A DNA stretch of 64,000 nucleotides from Palaemon carinicauda (lineage: Eukaryota; Arthropoda; Malacostraca; Decapoda; Palaemonidae): assembly GCF_036898095.1 (NCBI RefSeq), contig NC_090765.1:36524028-36588027 (forward strand), read 5' to 3'. The translations under genes and the position numbers were made by a program. Positions 1 through 8,040 of the stretch are shown piece after piece (position 1 is the stretch's first letter; each line of letters opens with the position of its first letter). The notes under the pieces were generated by a model. That model was not told where the DNA came from and made no database searches. It worked only from the letters and a program-made list of their open reading frames with translations.

Positions 1-1000
1 CCACTCTCAGAATCTATCAGTCTCAAAGGGAAGTCTTCCGTAGCTGGTACAAGACCAATGCAGTTTCCTCAACCAGTACCACTGTAACCCAGATTGCTGA
101 CTTCCTGTTACATCTAAGGAAAGTAAGATCCCTTTCAGCTCCTACGATCAAGGGTTACAGAAGTATGTTGGCAGCGGTTTTCCGCCACAGAGGCTTGGAT
201 CTTTCCACCAACAAAGATCTACAGGACCTCCCTAGGTCTTTTGAGACCTCAAAGGAACGTCGGTTGTCCACTCCAGGCTGGAATCTAGACGTGGTCCTAA
301 AGTTCCTTATGTCATCAAGATTTGAACCTCTCCAATCAGCCTCTTTTTAGGACCTCATTAAAAACTCTTTTCCTCGTGTGCTTGACAACAGCTAAAAGAG
401 TAAGTGAGATCCACGCCTTCAGCAGGATCATTGTTTTCACATCTGAAACGGCTACATGTTCCTTGCAGCTCGGTTTTTGCTAAACGAGCTTCCTTCACGT
501 CCTTGGCCTAAGTCGTTCGAGATCCCAAGCCTGTCCAACTTGGTGGGGAATGAAGTGGAGAGAGTACTTTGCCCAGTTAGAGCTCTTAGGTACTATCTAA
601 AAAGGTCTTAACCTTTACGAGGACAATCAGAAGCCTTATGGTGTGCTATCAGGAAACCTTCTTTTCCAAGTTCTAAGAACTCAGTTTCTTACTATTCAGG
701 CTTCTGATTAGGGAAGCACATTCTCATCTGAAGGAAGAAGACCTTGCTTTGCTGAAGGTAAGGACACATGAAGTGGAGCTGTGGCTACTTCAGTGGCCTT
801 CAAACAGAACCGTTCTCTGCAGAGTGTTATGGATGCAACCTATTGGAGAAGCAAGTCAGTGTTCGCATCATTCTATCTCAAAGATGTCCAGTCTCTTTAC
901 GAGTACTGCTACACCCTGGGACCATTCGTAGCAACGAATGCAGTAGTAGGCGAGGGCTCAGCCACTACATTCCCATAATCCCATAACCTTTTAACCTTTC
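1..1000 (+). mobile_element. DIRS-like retrotransposon copy 0, 3' YR part (family 1)
   Basis: This segment matches 16981-17980 of copy 2 almost base for base and encodes the C-terminal tyrosine-recombinase (YR) region of a DIRS-type retrotransposon. It carries the same lesions as copies 2 and 3: a TAG after the residues FEPLQSASF (near 348), the loss of frame before the LRS-type block, and a TAA in the run near 608. It also has private differences, including a 2-bp loss near 357 and a 2-bp loss near 776. It enters the window already inside the element and is cut by the assembly gap, so neither terminus is visible. The product would be non-functional. Confidence 0.9.
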
Positions 1001-1500
1001 NNNNNNNNNNNNNNNNNNNNNNNNNNNNNNNNNNNNNNNNNNNNNNNNNNNNNNNNNNNNNNNNNNNNNNNNNNNNNNNNNNNNNNNNNNNNNNNNNNNN
1101 NNNNNNNNNNNNNNNNNNNNNNNNNNNNNNNNNNNNNNNNNNNNNNNNNNNNNNNNNNNNNNNNNNNNNNNNNNNNNNNNNNNNNNNNNNNNNNNNNNNN
1201 NNNNNNNNNNNNNNNNNNNNNNNNNNNNNNNNNNNNNNNNNNNNNNNNNNNNNNNNNNNNNNNNNNNNNNNNNNNNNNNNNNNNNNNNNNNNNNNNNNNN
1301 NNNNNNNNNNNNNNNNNNNNNNNNNNNNNNNNNNNNNNNNNNNNNNNNNNNNNNNNNNNNNNNNNNNNNNNNNNNNNNNNNNNNNNNNNNNNNNNNNNNN
1401 NNNNNNNNNNNNNNNNNNNNNNNNNNNNNNNNNNNNNNNNNNNNNNNNNNNNNNNNNNNNNNNNNNNNNNNNNNNNNNNNNNNNNNNNNNNNNNNNNNNN
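1001..1500. other. Assembly gap (500 N)
   Basis: Exactly 500 N, the usual placeholder for a gap of unknown size. It must hide the 3' end of copy 0, any spacer, and the 5' end and gag start of copy 1. The near-identity of the left flank to copy 2 means repeat collapse or misjoining here is possible. Confidence 0.98.
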
Positions 1501-2319
1501 GGCGTGCCTGCTACCGCACCTGCCTTTACTAAACTCGTTCTCTCACGCTCATCCAAGAGAGCTTTGCGGCTGTTGGGAGATTGGTTAGAGACTAAGAAGA
1601 GTTTAGGAAAGACAGCATTTGCCTTTCCCCCATCTAAACTCTCGTCTAGATCGAGCGTCTGGTATGCTATGGGAGAAGTTCTCGGCTTGGGAGTTCCTGC
1701 CTCTGCCCAGGGCGACTTCTCAAGTCTTGTAGACTCTCCCCGCCGCCTTGCCATGAGACGCTCGAAGATTTGTTGGTCACCATCGGACCTGGACCACCTT
1801 CTCAAAGGTATATTTAGGGCTTTTGAAGTCTTTAACTTCCTAGACTGGTGCTTAGGAGCCCTGAGCAGGAAAATCTCTTCTGCAGATAAGGATGTTTCCT
1901 TGCTCATTATGTCCTGCATGGACAAGGCCGTCCGTGATGGGTCCAACGAGCTAGCCGCCTCTTTCACATCCGGAGTCCTGAAGAAGCGTGAGTCTCTATG
2001 TTCTTTCCTGTCTGCTGGAGTGACGCCATGCCAAAGATCTGAGCTACTCTTTGCTCCCCTTTCCAAGTGCCTGTTTCCTGAAGTCTTGGTAAAGGAAATT
2101 GCCTTATCTTTAGTTCAGAAGGACACCCACGATCTAGTTGCGTCCTCGGCTCGCAAAGCTCCCCCTTTGCCTACATTGTCTTCTAGACCGAGGATAGACA
2201 CTCCAGCGTCTCGCTTTATTCCGCCCTTTCGTGGCAGAGCCTCCAGCAGAGGAGGTGCTCGTGCTGAAGGGAAGCGAGGGAAGAGGAAAGGATCCAAGTC
2301 CTCTAAGGGCAGAGTCTGA
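1501..2319 (+). CDS. DIRS gag, C-terminal part (copy 1)
   Basis: A 272-codon frame is open directly from the gap to a TGA at 2317. It contains a DWCLGALSRK segment, a helix-rich stretch with LDKA-like MDKAVRDGS, and LLFAPLSKCLFP, a pattern typical of DIRS gag-like ORF1 proteins. The end is a basic Gly/Arg/Lys/Ser tail of the kind expected to bind RNA. The start is missing. The frame overlaps the RT frame from 2231, so the RT is presumably reached by frameshift or reinitiation; no dedicated ATG is obvious for it. Role: particle or RNA-binding protein of the retrotransposon (family knowledge). Confidence 0.75.
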   Translation, partial: GVPATAPAFTKLVLSRSSKRALRLLGDWLETKKSLGKTAFAFPPSKLSSRSSVWYAMGEVLGLGVPASAQGDFSSLVDSPRRLAMRRSKICWSPSDLDHLLKGIFRAFEVFNFLDWCLGALSRKISSADKDVSLLIMSCMDKAVRDGSNELAASFTSGVLKKRESLCSFLSAGVTPCQRSELLFAPLSKCLFPEVLVKEIALSLVQKDTHDLVASSARKAPPLPTLSSRPRIDTPASRFIPPFRGRASSRGGARAEGKRGKRKGSKSSKGRV

Positions 2320-4363
2320 CTGCCCGCAACTTCAGACAGCAGTAGGAGCCAGACTCAAGAACTTCTGGCAAGCCTGGGAGAAGAGAGGCGCAGATCTACA
2401 ATCTGTGAAGTTACTCAGAGAGGGGTACAAAATCCCTTTTGTACGCAAACCCCCTCTAGCGACGTCCCCCATCGATCTCTCTCCCAGGTACAGAGAGGAA
2501 GTAAAGAGACTAGCCCTGAAACTGGAAGTGTCTCTTTTGCTAGAGAAGGGAGCGGTGGTCAAAGTCTCGGACCTTCAATCACCGGGGTTTTACAACTGTC
2601 TCTTCCTAGTATCAAAGACGACAGGAGGTTGGAGACCGGTGCTAGACGTCAGTGCTCTGAATGTCTTTGTCACAAAGACGAAGTTTTCCATGGAGACCAC
2701 AAAGTCAGTCTTAGCAGTGGTCAGAAAGGAAGACTGGATGGTCTCGCTAGACCTAAGGGACGCCTACTTCCACATCCCCATTCACTCAGACTCCCAACCT
2801 TTTCTGAGATTCGTCTTCGAAGATGTGGTTTACCAGTTTCGGGCCCTGTGCTTTGGCCTAAGCACAGCTCCTCTCGTTTTTACGAGGCTGATGAGGAATG
2901 TGGCCAAATTCCTCCACTTATCGGACATCCGAGCCTCCCTTTATTTGGACGACTGGCTTCTCAGAGCCTCTTCCAGTCGTCGCTGTCTGAAGGATCTCAA
3001 GTGGACTCTAGATCTGACCAAGGAATTGGGACTCCTAGTCAATTTGGAAAAGTCGCAGCTGGTCCCATCCCAAACTATTGTGTATTTAGGGATGGAGATT
3101 CACAGTCAAGCTTTTCGGGCTTTTCCGTCGGCTCCCAGAATAGATCAAGCCCTGCTATCCATCCAGAAGATGCTGAAGAAAGAACGCTGCTCAGTCAGGC
3201 TGTGGATGAGTCTGGTGGGGACGCTGTCATCCCTGGAGCAATTTGTTTCCCTAGGAAGACTACACCTCCGTCCTCTTCAATTCCATCTGGCTTTTCACTG
3301 GAAAAAGGACAAGACGCTAGAGGCGGTCTCGATCCCGATTTCCGGAAAGATAAAGTCTTGTCTGACTTGGTGGAAGGACAATATCAACCTAAGAGAGGGT
3401 CTTCCCCTGGCTGTTCAGATACCCAACCACGTTCTCTTCTCGGACGCATCGGACTTGGGCTGGGGCGCGACGCTGGACGGTCGGTAATGCTCAGGTCTGT
3501 GGAACTCGAGTCAGAGGAGCATGCATATCAACTGCAAGGAGCTGTTGGCAGTTCATCTGGCCTTGAAAAGCTTCGAGTATCTCCTTTGAGGCAAAGTGGT
3601 GGAAGTAAACTCGGACAACACCACGGCCTTGGCGTACATCTCCAAACAAGGAGGTACCCACTCACTGACGTTGTACGAGATCGCAAGGGACCTGCTCATC
3701 TGGTCAAAAGGTCGGGACATCTCCCTAGTAACGAGGTTCATCCAGGGCGACTTGAACGTCATAGCAGATTGTCTCAGTCGGAAAGGGCAGGTAATTCCAA
3801 CCGAATGGACCCTCCACAAGGATGTGTGCAAGAGTCTTTGGGCCACTTGGGGTCAACCAACCATAGACCTCTTTGCAACCTCGCTGACCAAGAGGCTTCC
3901 AATATATTGCTCTCCAGTCCCGGACCCAGCAGCAATACATATAGATGCCTTCCTCCTAGATTGGTCACATCTGGATCTCTACGCATTCCCACCGTTCAAG
4001 ATTGTCAACAAGGTACTGCAGAAGTTCGCATCTCACGAAGGGACAAGGTTGACGTTAGTTGCTCCCCTCTGGCCCGCGAGAGAATGGTTCACCGAGGTAC
4101 TTCGATGGTTAGTAGACGTTCCCAGAAGTCTTCCTCTAAGAGTAGACCTTCTACGTCAGCCCCACGTAAAGAAGGTACACCAAAGCCTCCACGCTCTTCG
4201 TCTGACTGCCTTCAGACTATCGAAAGACTCTCAAGAGCTAGAGGCTTTTCGAAGGAGGCACCCAGTGCGATTGCTAGAGCAAGGAGAGCGTCTACCATTA
4301 GAGTCTACCAATCGAAGTGGGAAGTCTTCCGAGACTGGTGCAAGTCAGTTTCTGTATCCTTGA
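2231..4363 (+). pseudogene. DIRS pol: RT, RNase H and post-RNase H domain (copy 1), two stops
   Basis: One reading frame carries RT motifs in order: SPGFYNCLFLVSK, WRPVLDVSALN, SLDLRDAYFHIPI, FRALCFGLSTAP and the catalytic YLDDW at 2942-2956. RNase H begins with LFSDASDLGWGATLDG near 3440-3480, continues as INCKELLAVHLAL and VEVNSDNTTALAYISKQ. A third block, TIDLFATSLTKRLPIYCSPVPDPAA followed by DLYAFPPFKIVNKVLQK, is the conserved DIRS region sometimes assigned as a methyltransferase; I cannot confirm activity. Two in-frame stops interrupt RNase H: TAA at 3485-3487 (CAA or CAG in relatives) and TGA at 3587-3589. Both look like C-to-T changes. The frame ends at 4363 after overlapping the YR frame. 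Confidence 0.88.
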
Positions 4364-5277
4364 CCAGTACCTCTGTAGCCCAAATAGCTGATTTTCTCTT
4401 ATACCTGAGAAAAGGACGATCCCTTTCAGCTCCCACTATCAAGGGCTACAGAAGCATGTTGGCATCGGTCTTCCGGCATAGAGGCTTAGATCTTTCCAAC
4501 AATAAAGATCTGCAAGACCTCCTTAAGTCTTTTGAGACCACTAAGGAGCGTCGTTTGGCTACTCCTGGGTGGAATTTAGACGTGGTACTAAGATTCCTCA
4601 TGTCAGACAGGTTTGAGCCGTTACAATCAGCCTCCCTGAAAGATCTCACTCTTAAGACTCTTTTCCTGGTATGCTTAGCCTCGGCTAAAAGAGTCAGTGA
4701 GATTCATGCCTTCAGCAAGAACATCGGATTTTCGTCGGAAAAAGCTACTTGTTCGCTGCAACTTGGTTTTCTAGCCAAAAATGAGCTACCTTCTCAACCT
4801 TGGCCTAAATCTTTCGATATTCCCAGCTTATCGGAGATCGTAGGCAATGATCTAGAAAGAGTCTTATGCCCTGTTAGAGCTCTTAAGTTCTATTTAGATC
4901 GTACTAAACCTTTACGAGGCCAATCTGAAGCTTTATGGTGTTCAGTTAAGAAACCATCCTTGCCTATGTCAAAGAATGCTTTGTCATACTTTATCAGATT
5001 GTTAATACGAGAAGCTCATTCATATCTGAGTGAGGAAGACCGATCTTTGCTTAAGGTTAAGACGCACGGAGTTAGAGCTGTAGCAACTTCCGTGGCCTTT
5101 AAGCAAAATAGATCTCTGCAAAGTATAATGGACGCAACCTATTGGAGAAGCAAGTCAGTGTTCGCGTCATTTTACTTGAAAGATGTCCAGTCTCTTTACG
5201 AGAACTGCTACACACTGGGACCATTCGTAGCAGCGAGTGCAGTAGTGGGTGAGGGCTCAACCACTACAATTCCCTAA
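2629..5277 (+). CDS. Tyrosine recombinase (YR) ORF, copy 1
   Basis: The recombinase domain occupies roughly 4190-5277. Catalytic positions are visible: Arg in SAKRVSEIHAF (AGA at 4690), the HGVR box (His 5065, Arg 5074), and the nucleophile Tyr in FASFYLKDV (TAC at 5173). The N-terminal SAM-like part has the TIKGYRSMLASVFRHRGL block. This enzyme integrates the circular double-stranded DNA intermediate by site-specific recombination. The same frame remains open back to 2629, overlapping the whole RT/RNase H frame, so the true start cannot be fixed; overlapping YR and RT frames are known in DIRS elements. All catalytic residues are present and the domain has no stop, so this copy could supply recombinase. 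Confidence 0.88.
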   Translation: METGARRQCSECLCHKDEVFHGDHKVSLSSGQKGRLDGLARPKGRLLPHPHSLRLPTFSEIRLRRCGLPVSGPVLWPKHSSSRFYEADEECGQIPPLIGHPSLPLFGRLASQSLFQSSLSEGSQVDSRSDQGIGTPSQFGKVAAGPIPNYCVFRDGDSQSSFSGFSVGSQNRSSPAIHPEDAEERTLLSQAVDESGGDAVIPGAICFPRKTTPPSSSIPSGFSLEKGQDARGGLDPDFRKDKVLSDLVEGQYQPKRGSSPGCSDTQPRSLLGRIGLGLGRDAGRSVMLRSVELESEEHAYQLQGAVGSSSGLEKLRVSPLRQSGGSKLGQHHGLGVHLQTRRYPLTDVVRDRKGPAHLVKRSGHLPSNEVHPGRLERHSRLSQSERAGNSNRMDPPQGCVQESLGHLGSTNHRPLCNLADQEASNILLSSPGPSSNTYRCLPPRLVTSGSLRIPTVQDCQQGTAEVRISRRDKVDVSCSPLARERMVHRGTSMVSRRSQKSSSKSRPSTSAPRKEGTPKPPRSSSDCLQTIERLSRARGFSKEAPSAIARARRASTIRVYQSKWEVFRDWCKSVSVSLTSTSVAQIADFLLYLRKGRSLSAPTIKGYRSMLASVFRHRGLDLSNNKDLQDLLKSFETTKERRLATPGWNLDVVLRFLMSDRFEPLQSASLKDLTLKTLFLVCLASAKRVSEIHAFSKNIGFSSEKATCSLQLGFLAKNELPSQPWPKSFDIPSLSEIVGNDLERVLCPVRALKFYLDRTKPLRGQSEALWCSVKKPSLPMSKNALSYFIRLLIREAHSYLSEEDRSLLKVKTHGVRAVATSVAFKQNRSLQSIMDATYWRSKSVFASFYLKDVQSLYENCYTLGPFVAASAVVGEGSTTTIP

Positions 5278-5679
5278 TTCCATATCCTTTTAATCTGTCT
5301 CTTGAAATGTTTTTAATGTTGTTTTTTTATGGGTTGTCCGGAAGGCTAAGAAGCCTTTCGCATCCTGGTTGATTTGGCGGGTGGTCAAAGTCATTTCTTG
5401 AGAGCGCCCAGATTAGGGGTTTGATGAGGTCCTGTTGTATGGGTTGCAGCCCTTGATACTTCAGCTCCTAGGGGTCTGTCAGCATCCTAAGAGGATCGCG
5501 AGGCTCCGTAAGGAAGACGTACTTACAAGGCAGAGTAATCGTCTAAGTCGACTTCCTTACCAGGTACCTATTTATTTTGTTTTTGTTATATTGATAACTT
5601 CCAAAATGAAATAAAAACTCTTAGCTTGTACGATGTAAACATATTTAACTGGTCTCTACCCACCACCCTGGGTGTGAAT
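5278..5679 (+). other. 3' noncoding region of DIRS copy 1
   Basis: AT-rich leader to the internal complementary region. It is homologous to 17962-18340, 25663-26045 and (inverted) 52800-53177 in the other copies. It includes GCAGCCCTTGATACTTCAG and GACTTCCTTACCAGGTAC blocks conserved in all copies. No ORF. Confidence 0.75.
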
Positions 5680-5775
5680 CAGCTATTATATATTCACCGG
5701 CTAAGTTAAATATTTGAAAATGATATTTTAATTATAAAATAAATTTTTGAATATACTTACCCGGTGAATATATAA
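5680..5775 (+). repeat. Internal complementary region (ICR) of DIRS copy 1
   Basis: Contains the reverse complement of the element's right end (TTATAAAATAAATTTTTGAA onward, matching 5965-6015 inverted) directly preceded by a segment expected to complement the left end that lies in the gap. In DIRS elements this region templates joining of the two ends into a circle. Confidence 0.8.
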
Positions 5776-6015
5776 ATTAAACGACCTTCCCTTCCTCCCC
5801 AATAGAGACGCAGTGGAATGAGAAGAAATTGAGTCTTTGTTTACATCGAGTATGGTATCTGGCCGACAGTTGGCGCTGGTGGGCACACCCGCAACCTGTA
5901 TAGCGATCGCTGGCGAGTTTTTACTGTTTTTTGTCTGTCGAGCATCGGAGTTGCAGCTATTATATATTCACCGGGTAAGTATATTCAAAAATTTATTTCA
6001 TAATTAAAATATCAT
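5776..6015 (+). repeat. Right inverted terminal repeat of DIRS copy 1
   Basis: Ends with TATATTCACCGGGTAAGTAT followed by an AT-rich terminus finishing near AATATCAT at 6015. It retains TATAGCGATCGCTGGCG, which is shared with the right repeat of copy 2 and inverted in its left repeat, showing common ancestry. Confidence 0.8.
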
Positions 6016-6746
6016 ATTACTTAAAAAATTTGGTATATTTGCCAATCATTATTTGAAGAGAGCTTTGTACAAATCCTAATTAGTCTTAGTCCAATAATTA
6101 CAGCTGGGGACATATTGAAATGGGCTAATTGTATTTGGGATTTTGTATTACATCAATTTCATTATAATATATTTGTTATATGGTATCTCAAATTAGAGTA
6201 GTGACCAAAGAGAGAAGCATTCAACAAGAAGTTAAACCTACAGTGAGATCCTCCAGAGGACTTTCCTCATTTTATTTTAACAAAGCATTGCCATTAATGA
6301 AATAGAACGTTAACTTACTTTGTGAGTTGCAGGTATTTGGTTCAACTTGTTGTAAAACCTCTCCTCTGTCTGGTAAGTGTTTTATTTCCATACTTACCTT
6401 CATTGATTAAATTCACTAATTTTCTATCATTCTTTACATTTTATTGTAGACTAAGGCATCTGAGGCCTGGCTTCAACTCCCTCCTCAGCAGTTGGGGAGG
6501 GCTTTGGCAACTAATTTAAAGGAAGAAGGTTAAACCATGGGAAGGGGAATTTTTTCTTTATTGTTTTATTGAGAGGTTATCAAGTTGGTTCTTTCCCTTA
6601 ACTTTTTTTCTATTCAGCGGTAAATTTGGAAACAATAGGTTTTAGTTAAGAAATATGGTTTTTCATCACCTTCCATGACTAAGGAGACCTAAGGAGAATA
6701 GAGTGGTGATCGGGGAATGGATCATTGAAATCAACCAATTTTTAAT
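6016..6746 (+). other. Host sequence with two possible small upstream exons
   Basis: AT-rich noncoding DNA. Two short acceptor-to-donor segments lie here: 6333-6372 and 6450-6528. Read in one frame they join to give YLVQLVVKPLLCL followed by TKASEAWLQLPPQQLGRALA. The second ends at a weak GTTAAA donor in a phase that does not join directly to the exon at 7224, so at least one more exon would be needed. They may be upstream exons of the LRR-like gene or chance. Confidence 0.3.
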
Positions 6747-6983
6747 ACTGAAATTTATGTTATATTTCAATACTTACCTGCGAGAGACATATTTTCTGTC
6801 TTCTCACTTTATGATTGGAAGAGATAAGAAGGAGTTTTAAGGGTCTACTATGACTTCAATGATATGAGGCACTTCAGAGAAGATTAGGGCCCTGGCAGAT
6901 GCAATATCATCTCCCCCTGTAAAGGGAGATCATGTGCTGCCTAGCTGCCTGGAAGGAGAGAAGTAATTGGGAGAGAGATTGTG

Positions 6984-7041
<58 letters not shown>

Positions 7042-7119
7042 GTTGAGAAGCCACACTTTGAGAACATGAGCACTGGGACTCTCAGGTAAGTATTGGAAAT
7101 AATAAGTTTTATTGAAATT
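6747..7119. mobile_element. Foldback (MITE-like) element with poly-T core
   Basis: Imperfect inverted ends of about 40 bp: CAATACTTACCTGCGAGAG on the left and CTCTCAGGTAAGTATTG on the right, each followed outward by AT-rich matching sequence. Inside is a run of 54 T at 6986-7039. The right end is also found, decayed, at about 11058-11225. Similarity of the GTAAGT-bearing ends to the DIRS terminal repeats suggests a non-autonomous derivative of a YR element, but a DNA-transposon MITE is equally possible. Confidence 0.55.
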
Positions 7120-7223
7120 CTTTTTGTCTATTGCTTAGTAGGTAAAATTTTCAGTAGATTTTTTTTTAATCTTAGAAATTTTTTATCTATTGAATAGAAT
7201 TTTAATGCTTATCTTTTTTCTAG

Positions 7224-8040
7224 GAATGCTCAAAAGAAGAATCCTCATTAGATTTACACCCTACTGTTCAAAGTACCGTTTTCTCATCTAAGAAGAGGCA
7301 TTCTGAGGAAAGCTATGCAAAAGAAGACAAGGGAAATCAGGATGATGCAAATTCATCACATGATAACCAAGCTCTGGATTTGTCTTCAAGTTACTCGAAG
7401 AGAGAATCTCCTGTTAAAGAAGTTTCTGGTTGTGAAAATAAAGAGCCATCAGTTAATGATGATGAAATTGCTACTTGTTCTATGAAGGAAAACGATGAGG
7501 AGCATAGTAAAAATTCTAAAAGTCCTTCTGTAGAGGCTGCAAAGTCTTCCCCCAAAAGTACTGAGATGTCTACTAAGGAAGGTCTTTGTAGCTTTGGAGA
7601 AGTCAAGGAAAGTAATGTTGAAAATATATCTACAAGTTGTAACAAAGAGGGCTCCCCTAATGTTGATAGAGAGGGAAATGAGGTAGAAGAAACTAATGGC
7701 AGTAATCCCAGAATCCAAAGTGCAATTGGTGATAAAGGGGATAATGCTGAAACTTCTAGTAAACTACAATCTGAAGAAAACCTTGTATGCGTCTCTTCTG
7801 ATAGCGAGGAAGAGCCTATGGAGATTGATGAAGATTTGCCTAAAGATTATACGAAGGTTTCCAAAAAAGTAAGCAAAAATGAGGAGGAAGTTCTGGAAAA
7901 GGTAAATGATAAGCAGCAAGTGAGTGTAGACAAAGTACCGTACAGGCAATTCACTGCTACAAATAGCTCAAGTGAAAGGATACGCCAGAAAAGGGAAGGA
8001 AAAATTATTGTGGCTGCAGTCTCAGAAGATGACACCTTAG
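7224..8040 (+). CDS. LRR-like host gene, exon a (acidic, Ser/Lys-rich)
   Basis: Acceptor TTTTTTCTAG precedes 7224 and donor GTAAGG follows 8040; the exon starts in phase 0 and ends in phase 1. It encodes 272 residues dominated by Ser, Glu, Lys and Asp with no stop. The segment LVCVSSDSEEEPMEIDE (about 7782-7832) has the hydrophobic core followed by Ser and acidic residues typical of SUMO-interaction motifs. The end, RIRQKREGKIIVAAVSEDD, is basic then acidic. The low-complexity composition suggests a disordered region. Confidence 0.75.

Larger units (their letters stand above)
1501..6015 (+). mobile_element. DIRS-like retrotransposon copy 1, near-intact (family 1)
   Basis: Order visible: end of gag, reverse transcriptase, RNase H, a conserved post-RNase H domain, tyrosine recombinase, 3' noncoding region, internal complementary region and right inverted terminal repeat. 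This is the DIRS layout: no integrase, no protease, inverted rather than direct terminal repeats. The left terminus lies in the gap. It is the only family 1 copy in the window that keeps the whole RT. Its terminal repeat sequence has diverged from copies 2-4 (TATATTCACCGG in place of CATGATTATCGG) although the layout is the same, so it belongs to a sister subfamily. It is interrupted by only two nonsense codons in RNase H. Confidence 0.92.

Noticed and set aside
909..2066. A 385-codon - strand frame crossing the gap
   Set aside because: Most of it is N; the ends are antisense to DIRS gag and YR coding sequence.
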